Positions 13,564 through 24,891 of a stretch of 64,000 nt of DNA are shown piece after piece. The DNA is taken from positions 24,964,479-25,028,478 of the forward strand of contig NW_019211455.1 of assembly GCF_002443255.2 (NCBI RefSeq), given 5' to 3'. The translations under genes and the position numbers were made by a program. The notes beneath the pieces are model-generated. The model did no database searches. It saw only the letters and a list, made by a program, of their open reading frames with translations, and had not been told where the DNA came from. Numbering within the stretch: position 1 is the stretch's first letter; each line of letters begins with the position of its first letter. The DNA is from Varroa destructor (Eukaryota > Arthropoda > Arachnida > Mesostigmata > Varroidae).

Positions 13564-13974
13564 GGCGAGCCATTGCTGCGAAGGGAATCGATATCACAAA
13601 TAATCAACTAGTAGAAAAGGTCGATGAGAATTTCACGCCAGGAATTCATCGCGTCGTACCACCATAACAGGCGCAACCGAAGAAGCCAGCAAGAAGTCGG
13701 TGGAATCGGCCTCGATTCCTACTAGCAGAAATAGTACCGCTGCTCCTACTGAAAGGAAAGATCGCCTATTTATTTATATCGTAATCAGCTGTACACTCTT
13801 TTTCCACCTCTGCGGAGGATAGTCGACAGACCTAAACTAGAGGTGCGCTACGCTAACGAAAGGAACCAAAGCAATTTATGTGACAAAAAAGATTCATTCA
13901 CATCATTTAGAGCTAGCTTTCGTTGAAGTAACTTCATAACAGCTTACGCCGCATCAAGTTACAAACAGAAAACA

Positions 13975-14074
13975 ATGGAACAACAGCCAACGCTGCTGCG
14001 TCATCTCAGTGGACACAGCTATGACGAGCCCGTTCGCATGCACAATTCAGTTGCCTTCAAACTCGTCAGAACTG
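13975..14074 (+). CDS. alternative first coding exon A (short N-terminus)
   Basis: This exon encodes 33 residues plus one base of a split Gly-type codon. The ATG at 13975 follows an in-frame TGA at 13924. The sequence starts MEQQPTLLRH, with a Leu-Leu pair at residues 7-8, and ends H-N-S-V-A-F-K-L-V-R-T at residues 23-33. It then meets ACTG|GTGAGT, a near-ideal donor in phase 1. The last 11 residues align without gaps to the end of the exon at 43807-44137: six are identical, one is a Lys/Arg change, and the codons differ at synonymous positions. That marks the two as alternative starts of one gene. The N-terminus is hydrophilic with no membrane segment, consistent with a cytosolic tail. The protein family was not recognised, and a membrane protein is only a guess from the Leu-Leu pair. 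Confidence 0.6.
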
Positions 14075-14229
14075 GTGAGTGGATAAGCACGATTTGTACT
14101 TGCTAACTTAGCTACATAAAGAGACTCAGAGGCCATCCATAGTGTTTCTTAAGTGATGTGCGCTCACTCGATTAAACACCGAGATGAGTCCAATGAAACT
14201 AAATGATACATCTAGTGGCTCTGTTGCAG

Positions 14230-14265
14230 CCTGTCAAAGTGCACGTAACGGATCTATCATCCCAG
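14230..14265 (+). CDS. candidate 36-nt cassette micro-exon
   Basis: CTCTGTTGCAG precedes and CCCAG|GTAAAA follows a 36-base segment, 155 bases after exon A. Both boundaries are in phase 1, so it would insert 12 residues (A/G-CQSARNGSIIP) between exon A and the next exon without changing frame. The segment has no stop in that frame. A symmetric length, matching phase and proximity support it. The donor is only moderate, and there is no protein similarity to confirm it. Confidence 0.3.
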
Positions 14266-14275
14266 GTAAAAATGA

Positions 14276-14475
14276 AATTATGCAATCAACCCACTCCGAT
14301 CCTTGAGTTATGACAAAAAACCATTTACAATACTGACTGATATAGAGGACGGCGTGGTTTGGGCTAAAGCGATGCCTGTTGGCTTCGAAACGCTTATAAA
14401 GTACAGCGCATGTGCTCTAAAATTTAACCGGGACGTAGTAAATAAACAGACAAGCATGTTGTCACAAGCTTGATC
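14276..14475 (+). other. 66-codon open frame without ATG at its start
   Basis: An open frame with coding-like composition (for example EDGVVWAKAMPVGFE) runs to TGA at 14473. A possible acceptor, TGATATAG, at 14345 would place it in phase 1, compatible with exon A, but would end the protein about 43 residues later. It could be an alternative short terminal exon, a mobile-element relic or chance. Confidence 0.12.
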
Positions 14476-17284
14476 ACGGGTTAGCCTCTAGCGAACGAAA
14501 ACCGGGCGCTCCGCACATGCTCCGTACATACAAGACACAACTTTGATACCGGATTCCGATTTGACAATCAAGTCTCTTTTAACTATGTTGTAACTATTTT
14601 TGAGCGGAAACATTTATATTACCTTTATTCTAGCGATTTCAGCCTCTCCAACCTTGACAATGCTCAATTCATTCAGGCCCCCTCAACAAGAATCTAGCAC
14701 ATTCAGAATAAATCTAGTGGGAGTTTAGAGGCCTGAAGGCTAACAATACCAGGTCAGAACTGAGTCGAGCAGCCAGACTGTGGACTTCTTCCACAATGGA
14801 GCCATTTCGAAGACTACTGCTGCTATGCGGCCTTGTAAAAGGACTGAAGTGACTTCATTTGTATAGAAGCAGTAGTGCATTGCGATAGCACCTGTAAACT
14901 ATTTGTAAACCGGCGAATCGGGGGGCTGGTTGGCTGTCTCGCTGCTCGGATGTGAGTGCGGTGCGCGTATACGGCTTTACGGAGTGGATTTGCAAACGAA
15001 GGTTCTTGGGAACAATGGTCTTCAACTCTTCAATCTTAGGCTAGCTACTAAAGTTAGGCGGAACTGTGTTAAGATTAACAGTTTATTGGAGGTTTTCTAT
15101 CACTGTTTTTTTAAAATTTGAGAGCCGGTTTTCTTTCTCTAGATTCAGGTGGGGCCTTTGGCCTTATCTTGCCTCCTGGACTCAGTTCAGCTTTCCTTTG
15201 AGCTAGGCAAAAAACGTACTGTTACATATCTGTTGTACATATCATTTAAACGTAATAGAGTAACGTATGTCTCGATTGCGTACATTGGGTCTCCAAAAAG
15301 TTAAACTTGCTTAACACGAACCAGTGCGGCGATTTTTAGCTTTAGTCATACTGGCATTATAAATTGATGATTTATTAAAAACTGATGTAATTTGCATGAT
15401 TCCAACCTCTATTATGCCCTCGACGGTATGAATGGTTGTTTGACTTCGTTAAACTACTTAGTATAAATTAAGTACAAATTTTACTTAATTGCGTGTTTTC
15501 AATTGTCAAACTGCTTGTTTGGAGCAAACGAAATGAAAATTAACTATGTTCATCAGCATCCACTAATGTCAATACTGGAGGCTACTGTGGTACCAACTTG
15601 TTGACTGTACGACCAAGCGATTGTTGACTGTGCGAAAAATGAAGTGAATGAGAACAATAGAAAATTGATATATTTTTGTCGTAAGGCTTGTATGCACTTC
15701 ATTCGTATTCAGCCATTGCTCTTATAGTACTTTTATTTCTCCATGTACATCGCTTCACAATTTCATCTAGACATGGTAGTAGTTATTGTGCTACTAGTGA
15801 AGGTCAGAATGAACGACGTCGTACTTTCTTCAAATCAACCTCATCTACACGAAAATGTATTCATGCAATAATTGCACATATTCATGCTGCCCGCCAGCTT
15901 GAAAGTATTTGTGGCGCCCTCGGTGGACGCTTTCGGTAACAAGAGGCCAAAACCTGTCATGGTAGATAAATCTAGTAAACGCTAGGTGGGGCCACCAGTA
16001 CCCTCGTTCACTTTGCGGCAGAAAATACCCGCGCCCCGAACATTCAAGTCCGGAAATCATACGCACACATATATCTAAGCTATCGTATTTCGCCAACAAC
16101 GATGATAGAGGTTATGGATATCTGGAGTTCTAAGCTCCATGACGCCGAATGTAGCATTACACTCGCGTTATTAGTAAACATTCAGCATCAAAGTTCTACT
16201 GGTCCGGTCCGTGCTGCTCGTGCCACTTTGTAGTGTGATAGAATGTCGACCTAATTTTGGTATTCTACAGAAATAATTCTATTTTTTGCTTCAAATAAAA
16301 ACCAGTCGCCATCTATTATATAACCTGCCGTTTTTAATAATGACCTTTTCTACTTGGATTCAAAAGTACGTTATTAAAAAATGTAGGATTTACGCAGAGC
16401 GAATATTCGCCAAGATGCTTACGTATAGAGATACTGGAAAAACATCTTGCTCTACGTTTGCCCTTAGTAATACTGAAATTTAACATGCTGTAGTCATGAA
16501 CATGTTCATAGTAGTCAGAATTTCCTTATGGTGATTTTCTATATCTGGGATACTGTTACATGGCAGGGGCAGATGACATCGAGCTAATGAGAAACAAAAA
16601 AAGGTAAAAGCTAAGATCGTGTTCGTGGCTTTTTACATTCAATCTTTTCTCGTGCTTATTTCTATTCAGAAGTATATGTGGAGAAAGTGTGACCGATTGA
16701 GTCCATTAGCTGACGGTCAAGAAAGCTATAAAAACTAATCGGCCTAGCCAGATCAGACGGGTCATTTTACTGTTTGTAGCCCCCCGTTGTGGTGTTGTGG
16801 GTCGCAAACGTCGACAAACCAGTCAGTTCTTGGAATTTCCTTGGATGTCGATTTAGTAGCCTCTCAATGATATAAGGCAGACAGTGGAGGGAAAAAGCCT
16901 TGAGAGGTTTCTGCTGCCCCATCACCCCTCGAATCCCAAGTCCAGAAGTCTCGCATTGCCCAAAAGTCCCTTTCGCCAACGCCTTAGGCCACAGCTCCGT
17001 AGAGGTTGCCCTACAAACACTTTCCCGCGTTCCTACCCTTCTCTCTAGTACTCTCTCTCTAGTCTCACATCACATAAACCAGCGTACCCTCCAGCAGTAG
17101 ATTGCTTTTCTGATAGAGGCTCTTCCTTTTCGAACTTTCCCAGCCTACCATGTTTCTCGCTTAGACGCATTCCAACAAGTGGTTCTTTAGCCGAGTAATC
17201 ACCAGGGGGCGCTTTTAGCTAACCTTGTAGGCTTTCTGAGCTGCCACAGCGTTAAGGCCTTCTGGCCAACGTTGCTCCATTGAA
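14476..17284. other. intronic or intergenic stretch
   Basis: Nothing supportable is seen. Short frames occur at 14930-15121 and 15688-15939 and, on both strands, at 16767-17100. The last lies in a GC-richer patch with a CT-rich run near 17040. Confidence 0.45.
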
Positions 17285-17365
17285 ATGGAGGCCACATACA
17301 AGATCACGGCGGCAACAGCGGCAATGGCGGCTGCAGTGGCAGCGGTAAAAACCACCAAATCCTAA
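17285..17365 (+). CDS. candidate 26-residue alanine-rich micro-ORF
   Basis: The ATG is in good context (TTGAAATGG). It opens a 26-codon frame, MEATYKITAATAAM followed by more Ala and VKTTKS, ending in TAA. The Ala content comes from a GGC/GCA triplet-rich patch, so the frame may only reflect composition. It lies in a GC-richer island. GCAGCG|GTAAAA inside the frame could be a donor. Confidence 0.12.
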   Translation: MEATYKITAATAAMAAAVAAVKTTKS

Positions 17366-17988
17366 AGTTCTACGAAACACGGAGACAGTAAAACAGAGAA
17401 GAAGAGAGCAAACGTATAGAATGTGCTTATTCGTCTGCTGCTGCTATTGCTGCTGGCACTATTATCCGGTCGGCTACGCGGTGGACAGCGGCATCGACAA
17501 TGCTCGTTGCGCTCTCACGTGGGTATTCTATGGCATGATACATGACAGAGCCTATCAAGTTTAATCAGTTAACTTGGCGCAGGTTTTGTATGTCTAACGG
17601 AAGATGCCATGAAATTTGCTTTTGCCCAGTGAAAGAAGAAACGAAAATTTACCCTTAAAACTTTCACCCTAACCCAACATTTTCCATATAGCAACACCAA
17701 TGCTCATTGGCGTTATACAAAATCAACAACAAATGCAATCAATGGCGACTGAGAAATGGACGTCCCATGAGGGCTGTATCCCTTCTTGTAAATTATTGAA
17801 TCACTGATGCTTTTGCACGCAGCAACCGATTGACAATTTCTGCTCAAGCAGTCGATGATCTTTTTTCTGTTAACCAATAATCAATAACAACTGAGATCTT
17901 CAAGCAGTATATGGCCGTCTAATAATTTCTGGAGTGTTGTTTTTGATTTGAGGAGGCATACTCTTTTGCTTCTTTTTCTTATATTTAG

Positions 17989-18349
17989 CTCTGGCGTTTT
18001 CCTAGATACCATTTGCTCCTATGGCCAAGGGGACGTAGGCAATTCTTCGGTTCACCGTTCTTTACATACGGTGACTGACAAATACGGCTGTGGCCGGGGT
18101 CGTTGGATCACAAAGTGTGACTACAACGAAGGCCGTCGCGTAACGTGGCGACAACGCCCAGGACGGCAGCAACCATTGTCTGCGTCGTACCCGAGACTTC
18201 CAGCAGGACCGGAAGAAGCATACTGGACGAGGACGAGGGCGATGGAGATTTTATTCTCCCGTAAATTTTCCTGCTCCTTTTCTTTACCGATAAATAACAC
18301 ACAGTTGTATGCATACATTCACACGCACACATCCAATGGAACATGCTAA
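17989..18349 (+). CDS. candidate Cys/basic-rich terminal exon
   Basis: A strong pyrimidine-rich acceptor (CTTTTTCTTATATTTAG) at 17988 opens a frame of one base plus 120 codons ending in TAA at 18347. The GC-richer core, about 18000-18240, uses many C/G third positions and encodes a basic Cys/Trp segment (CGRGRWITKCDYNEGRR). The W-x-x-x-C-D plus basic pattern loosely recalls a pleiotrophin/midkine-type domain, but the cysteine spacing differs and the usual full cysteine set is missing. The last third is a low-quality HTHTS-type tail read from CA-rich DNA, so a donor may lie earlier. An antisense frame overlaps it. Function not assigned. Confidence 0.22.
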
Positions 18350-19099
18350 AATTTGCCTGGATAGACCGTTTGTTGCAGGCTGGTTCATTTATACACTTTG
18401 TGGAGTGAAGCTTGGGACGGCGGAAATTTTTACCGGGCCAAGCGATTGACTGAGGCAAGATGGAGAAAAACCTACACATAATCCTTTTGCGCTTTTATTT
18501 TTTATTCGTTTATCAATTTTCCTCCTGCCTTAAGCCCGCTGCAGTGCGCTGATGATTCCGAAACTGCAGGTTCGGCGCCATAGTATAAGGAACGACCACG
18601 CTGCACCGGCAAACGTGTGGGAAGACTGACTGAGGGCTGTGTGCCCAAGTCTGGCTACAAACATATGTGCGGATACGTCTGTATGTATCATAGAATTATT
18701 AAGGAAATAAAATAAAAGATCTCAATGGAAAAAAACTTACACGGGGAGGAAACTGCCTATTCCTACAAGGCACTTATACGTATATATCCTCCGTATACGT
18801 GCATCGGATGATAGCTATAAAGGCGCATTCAGACCTTAATATATATAAGAGCCAGAAGCGGTTGCTAAAATGTTTGATGTTAGGAAGCTTTTACTCAAAC
18901 TTTATATATGTTTATTAACTCGTAGAACTTGAAGGTTGTCACATTTGAGGTACGAGAACACGTTTTTTTTACGTGGTGAAGGCTAGCTTACCCATTTGAC
19001 TGGAGTGCCAAAGAGTTCTTATCAGAATAGTCAGATGGTTATGGTGGCCTTGTTATTGACTGCTTGGCCGGCAGACGAGGTAAGTTGGTGCCTAGTAAG

Positions 19100-19218
19100 T
19101 TGTGTGCTCTTAAAAGGTTTGCCTACAGAAAGAGATAGATGACATTGGCCAGCCGTTTGTCTAATGCAATAACGCCTCTGGGCGATAGCGGACGTAAAAC
19201 TCGAAACACAGAGAGACT
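19100..19218 (+). repeat. SINE-like repeat, copy C (diverged)
   Basis: The 3' part, from GGCCAGCCGTTTG through TAAAACTCGAAACACAGAG, matches copies at 24.8 and 49.8 kb. The B-box-like region (AAAAGGTTTGCCTAC) is decayed. The left edge is uncertain. No target-site duplication was identified. Confidence 0.5.
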
Positions 19219-19538
19219 GATGTGTAAAACGTTAAAATTTAGCTATAAAAATAGCTTCGTAGAGCAGCCAATAAGCGACAAGTTCGTCCCATTTATTTAA
19301 GGAATGAATCATAGATACGTCGGCCAAAGAACACTTATCCATTAAATTAGCAATCCTATACGGTGTTTAAGAAAAGCGTCCTAAAAAAGTATATTTGTTC
19401 CAATTAGCGTTGCCGTCTATGAGAGAAAGATTGTCCTTAGAAATTATTTCTATATTTAATTACCAAAACTCGACAACGAAGCGCCTCCTCGGATGAAGCC
19501 CTAGTTGCCGGCCAAAATTCATATCAAAGCAATTGCTT

Positions 19539-19647
19539 TAAGTATGCTATTTTAAATGTTACGAGCCTAGGTACAACAGACTTACAGAAACAGAATATAC
19601 ATATATATATATATATACCTAGGCTTGTAATCTTTAAAATAGCATAC

Positions 19648-19650
<3 letters not shown>
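19539..19650 (+). repeat. foldback: 35-base arms, 42-base loop
   Basis: Arms at 19539-19573 and 19616-19650 are reverse complements at 32 of 35 positions. In a plus-strand RNA, two of the three differences would be G-U pairs, leaving one true mismatch. The loop contains a TA microsatellite, and a longer TA array follows directly. It could be a small foldback element, a palindromic duplication at a TA tract, or a pre-miRNA-like hairpin. No terminal motif of a known MITE family was recognised. Confidence 0.8.

Positions 19651-19698
<48 letters not shown>
19651..19698. repeat. (AT)24 microsatellite
   Basis: Uninterrupted AT array directly abutting the right arm of the foldback. Confidence 0.95.
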
Positions 19699-19701
<3 letters not shown>

Positions 19702-20771
19702 GAATAATAAACCAAATATTTCTGCATTTGGCTTTTAAAAGCGAAAACACGCGTTACATGGTCACGGATAACTCTATTTTTAGTATCGTTCTAGACGACC
19801 TCGTAACCTTCACCAAGTCAGTTTGAGCGGTACTGCGAACGAGAATAGCTCCCGTTGCCGTCGCGTTAAGCCAACCTATGAGTAAGCGATTTGCCGCGAT
19901 ACAAAAATGGCATATCGATCTTAGTCAGTAAATTGTGTTATGTTAATTTAAATAACAAACTGTCGGTGAATTAGTAATAAGACACAGATGAGAAGTCTGG
20001 AAGCCTAAACCCTTAGCTTTATAGAAAAAAAAGGCCTGTTAACATATTACCAATATTATTTAGTCCTGCATAAGTGGAACGTTTCATTATTTTCATTATT
20101 ATTATTAAACTTTATTATTCCAGTATTTTCCACAGTCTACGCTCGACGTTTTGTGGCAGTTCATGCAGCTAATGCGAGCGTGATCGTCCTATCTTCATAA
20201 AGCATTCTCTACTTCAGTAACAAGCGCATATCTAAGGGCCCTAGTCACGCGAATTGCCGCCAGCTAAACAGCTGTAACGGTTTTAAAACAAGATGTCTGC
20301 CGTGCCACACGGCACCCGACGCAGCGCCTGCTAAAAAACGCGCCCAAAAAAATGGCGTGCTTGGCTTCAGTTAGAAGAGACATAAGTTAGATTGCAATGT
20401 AGCAGCTGATTCCGATCGCATAGAACTGACGCGCTATACGTCACAGCATCTGACTGTAGTGATTACTATGCGAACCGCAAGAGGTCACCGCTGTAAATCT
20501 AAAAAATACAGCAACGTTGGAAAAAATTGTTTGCTAGCATCTAAAATTTTGTCTAATTTTTTTTTACTTATTCGGGTGCAGCTCTTTCACTCTTATGTAC
20601 TTTCGTCGGGACACGCCATTGCACTTTTCATTAATCACGTTATCAAATATCTAACAACAAAGTTTTTTTAAGGAGGACACTTTAAAGTACGTTAGAAAAT
20701 CGTACGGTACAATCGAAAATATTAGGCAGCAATACAATTCATATAACTTGTAATCTTCTACTCTTTTAGGG

Positions 20772-20790
20772 TTTTTTTTTTTTTTTTTTT
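20772..20790. repeat. poly-T tract
   Basis: A run of 19 T. Confidence 0.9.
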
Positions 20791-23182
20791 ACTGAAACTG
20801 TATTTAATCTTCACGAAATGTTTTGTCTACGCGACGATTTTCATCGTTTACGTTAATGTTTATTAAACATAGTTTCCGTTTTCCACCCGAGTGCAGCTTC
20901 AAGTTGAAACTTAATCTGTTGATGAGTAATTTTCGAAAAAACGCTCGTCCTCCAATCCGCCAAAAGCCGTTTATCTTTAACTGGCGTCAGGCGATATTAT
21001 ATGTATAGATTTGTTAAGGAATACAAGGGAATCAAGTTCTGAGCCGAAAGCAGACCAACAGGTTCAAAATGCCAATGATTCAAAACGGCCAAATGGTCTG
21101 AAAAGTGCAAAGAAACACAGAAGGACTAATCATCAGAACTTATCTGTGTGACTAAACTGACAACGGATACATTCCTCTTGAAAGCAGCAGGTAACATGTA
21201 TCTAAACGATAAAAAGTATGAGTAGAAATTGCTTTTTTTCATAAATTTTGAGTCATTTGAATCTCAACTCCATCAAGAACCTCTGGCTTAGTCTCACGGA
21301 AAAATTGTTCGAACTTTTGGAAAGCTGCATGGAAATCAGCAATAACGTAGACTTTCAATTTCGGCTAAAAAGAAAGGGCGTTTATGATCTAGTAGAAGGT
21401 TCCGAACAAATCGGATAATAGCCGATGGTTGCGAAAGATACAGCTCTGCGCTATAACGAGTTCGGGGGGTTTGCTTCTAATCAGAACTGATTCTTTTTAA
21501 CACAAAGGATACGCCTGTTATGACAAACAGACCGACAAAGTCTGTTCGAATTCGGATTGATCGTAGCAAGCTTGCGCCCGATAAAAAAGCAATGTTTTGA
21601 TACTATGTATTTATAGAAACGTGTATACAATCTGGTGCACTTCTAAGAACACACAATGTGCATAGATGAATTCTGTTGTAGTACATTGAGCTGTAAATGG
21701 CCCAGGAAACTCAAACCGATACATACATACACACACATTCATAGGGAAGATTGTTTATAACAGCGTTTTCCGCTCTCATATCTTAGTGTATCCTCTGCGG
21801 TAGTTTCCCACACGAGAAACAAGATCCACACATTTTCTGGCTGTGTGTACATGCATGCATCGAAGTATTGCAAAATCTTTAATAGTGCTCTGCGTAATGC
21901 AATGCGTAGGTCTGACTTTCTATGTTGTCCAATCTTACCGTCTATTTGCTTGCTAGACTGACTGCTGGTATAGCCCCTCTTAACTTCTTCTAGTGTGGTC
22001 TGGGCTGGTAATTAGACGAACTAGATAACCCTACTCACACTTTCCTTCGTAGAATAGATTTATAGTGGGTAATTCTTGCCAGCGCTGCGGGTCCATATCC
22101 CGTTCGCTCGCCTTACCGGGTTGTCTTCGTTTTGCACCCCCGACTTTCGCTGTTCTCTACATCCCTTGCTCTTAGTGCTATCAATTAGGTCCGCAAGATC
22201 GTCGTAAGCAAGCTGCGTTCTTATCGTCCTTGTTCAAACACCATAAGATTTAAAGTTAGGTACCAGCTGTCGCTCTCCATAGAGTACATAATAGGTCAGG
22301 ATCTGACTCGGACCTATGCCGAACTTTTGAGCAAGTACATATAATAGTAGCAACTTATGTTTGCATAATAGATACTCTATCTAGAAACCTCAGCCACTGT
22401 TTATATCGAATACAGAGTTTGCATGATGACGAGGGTACGCTTATATGACGCTCTTCTTGTACAAAATGATTGTTACTTTGCACGTAATTAAAGCAATCAT
22501 TATGGCGTCGACTGTTCAAGCTAAAATATGGCCTCGCTAATGATACGACAGGTCGCGATATGATATAGCACGTTTGCACGATGAGCCACATCAACGTATG
22601 GACGCAGAATGCTCTCAAGAGGAAAGGAGTTCTGTTAATTTAATCAAGTCTGTCGCGATACCATATTCCGGTATCGAGAGAAGTCGATAATTATTTGCTA
22701 AACAGTACCCGATGTCTAGCTGACGCGCGTACGTTGAGATATTTATTTGTCCATTGGGACCTACCAATATGATTACATTCAGTTAAGTAAGACAGTATAA
22801 ATGTTACTAAAGAGCCTAACGTCTAAGAACGAAAAGTAAGTCCTAACAATGCTTAAGGCTAATGATCGGTCTAAACATATATCATAGCTCTGCTTTGTTA
22901 CCCGCCGTACAATATGAACGAACGCGATCCAACTAACGGGTTGTGTTTGCTGTTTGTCTTTTGATGAAACGATCACTCGGTGATCGAATCAAGATTCACA
23001 AGTACCTATCCATAATCTGTTCTAGAGTATAAAATAATGAAAGAATGGCACAGAAAATGTTCAGTGATCTACTAGGTGTTGTCGGAGCAGGCTAACCTGT
23101 TGTGGCTCTACGAAGGTAGGCGTGTCGATAACGTCCCGTTGCTTATGATTCCGACGATCCGAAAAAGAACATTAGGTAAAAT

Positions 23183-23200
23183 TAATAATAATAATAATAA
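23183..23200. repeat. (ATA)n microsatellite
   Basis: A short trinucleotide run of about six units. Confidence 0.8.
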
Positions 23201-24291
23201 GATAAAAATACTCACAGATAAATGAGTTCTACTGTTTTTTGCTTCTACATTGTCCTACTAACAGGTGCCGAATAAATGAAGAAATGTGATTAGAGGTAAA
23301 GTCGGAAGGCAGTGTTAATATTCAGCAGGTGCTATTACTGTTTTGTGCACGTATGCAGCGGTATCTGCGTGTACAATTATATTTGAATTAGTATTTGTAT
23401 TATGTTATAAGCTAAATAAGGTCGGAATGCTGAGCAGAGATGACTCGGTCTGTCAGTTTTCTAGAGTTCGTAGGAGCTCTGCTAATATACGACTATGGCC
23501 AATGCAGAGATAATCGAGTGAAAAAAACCCAATTGAACGGAAAAACATATCAACGCAACATACATGCTCGGCTACAAACTCTTAGTTTCACCACTCAAAA
23601 GGTCTTTTAGTACCGCACGATTATTAAACCCGTGTTTCATCGCAGTAAAAATAGCTCACCCCTGAAATTATTTCTACTTTTATTATCGTCCTTCAGCTAG
23701 CTCGACGACAGTAAATTTTTCGGGCGCATTGCGTCTAGCATATACAACCATAACATATACGTAAAATTTCATGAGAGGGGAAGATTGTCGGAAATTTGAA
23801 AACGATTGGTATATGTCTTCGACAAAAATAACTTAAGATAGAACGCCTTAAATGTCTGCCAATATTCATTTTATTTTACAGTTGATTACGATAGAAGCAT
23901 AAATGCTACCTAGACCCATAAAAAATTGGTGCCACTTATGATATAGATCGGCGATGAAGATAAGATTGTCACTTTTGTTTTGAGAACCGACTGATGCTCT
24001 CCGTAGTGGTCCACCAATTACGGAAAGAGGGGGCAGAACTGTTGTAGGAGTTACGCAGTACAGACACGTGAGTAGCCATCATATCGCCTAATAACTAAAT
24101 GTCAATTACCAGACAGTTTTACGCCATTTGAAGAAAGCAGGCTTCGAGAAGGGTTTAATGTACGGAAAATAGTGTACACGATCGTAGTTCTACCCGCGAA
24201 ACCCCACGAATCGAGGCATTTCTAAAGCGGCCCGTAACGAGTGATGAAAAATGGATCATATAAAAAAAAAGAAGTCTACAAATAAAAAAAT

Positions 24292-24488
24292 TTATTCCAC
24301 GGTCTGCGTCGAAGCATAGATTGATATCAAAGAGAGCGATACAATGCGTTTAATGGGATCGGACAGATCTCGGTCAAAAGATTGATCCGGATCTGTACTA
24401 TTAGCGACGAACCAGATGACAGTGAACCACTGAAGAGGTCGAATAAACCTAGCGAATAAGACGGCCCCATCTTTCATCAATGACAATG
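24292..24488 (-). CDS. candidate terminal exon, 65 codons
   Basis: On the minus strand, CTGTGATCTAG at 24489 could be an acceptor in phase 1, followed by an open frame to TAA at 24292. Third positions in the first half are C/T-rich and the peptide looks protein-like: a hydrophobic stretch (RPLQWFTVIWFVANS), then an acidic patch (DPDQSFDRDLSDP). The stop codon overlaps an AATAAA hexamer, which could act as a polyadenylation signal. The first in-frame ATG is four codons in. Family unknown. Confidence 0.22.
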
Positions 24489-24780
24489 CTAGATCACAGA
24501 CATGATTAGCTACCCGGCGAAGATTAGGAGAACTTCGATGACAGATCTTATTGCATTCGCCATATAGCCCAAATCTTGCAGTGTCAGAGTATCATTATCT
24601 TACTTACAAGTTAAACCATACCAAGCAAGCAAATAACGGAGCCTTATAGGTAAAAAAAAAATGGCGAATATTTAGTTTGGTAATGTTATATTACAAAATG
24701 AAAAAAATATTTTAGCTTAAAAATAGTCAGTACTTTTTCGGCAACCCGGTATAGATGACCATCCCCTTGCACACAAGTTC

Positions 24781-24891
24781 TAGCGACACGCTATGGTCTA
24801 GGTTCGAGCCCGTGTACGGTGGGACCAGCCAGCCGTTTGGTGCAATGCCTAACGGTGATATAGGATATAAAACTCGAAACACTACAGGGTA
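24781..24891 (+). repeat. SINE-like repeat, copy B (intact B box)
   Basis: GGTTCGAGCCC is a perfect RNA polymerase III B-box/T-arm motif. It is followed by a tail shared with the 19.1 and 49.8 kb copies (CCAGCCGTTTGG, AATGCCTAACGG, AAAACTCGAAACAC). No clear A box was found, and the tRNA of origin is not determined. It is best read as a tRNA-derived SINE in the plus orientation. Confidence 0.6.

Larger units (their letters stand above)
11095..13923. other. non-coding, becoming GC-richer towards 14 kb
   Basis: The first part is AT-rich and contains the longest TA array of the window. From about 12.6 kb the composition becomes less AT-rich, which fits promoter and 5' untranslated sequence of the exon beginning at 13975. 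No long frame is present. Confidence 0.4.
18350..24291. other. repeat-rich non-coding stretch
   Basis: It holds one SINE-like copy, the 19.5 kb foldback, a long TA array, a poly-T and an ATA microsatellite. Frames at 20459-20671, 20823-21008, 22355-22618 (minus) and 22779-22976 (minus) are short, mostly without convincing starts, and not supported. Confidence 0.45.

Noticed and set aside
19043..19078. ATG...GACGAG|GTAAGT as a short first exon
   Set aside because: It lies at the edge of the diverged SINE-like copy. The start context is ordinary and the phase and residues match nothing else.
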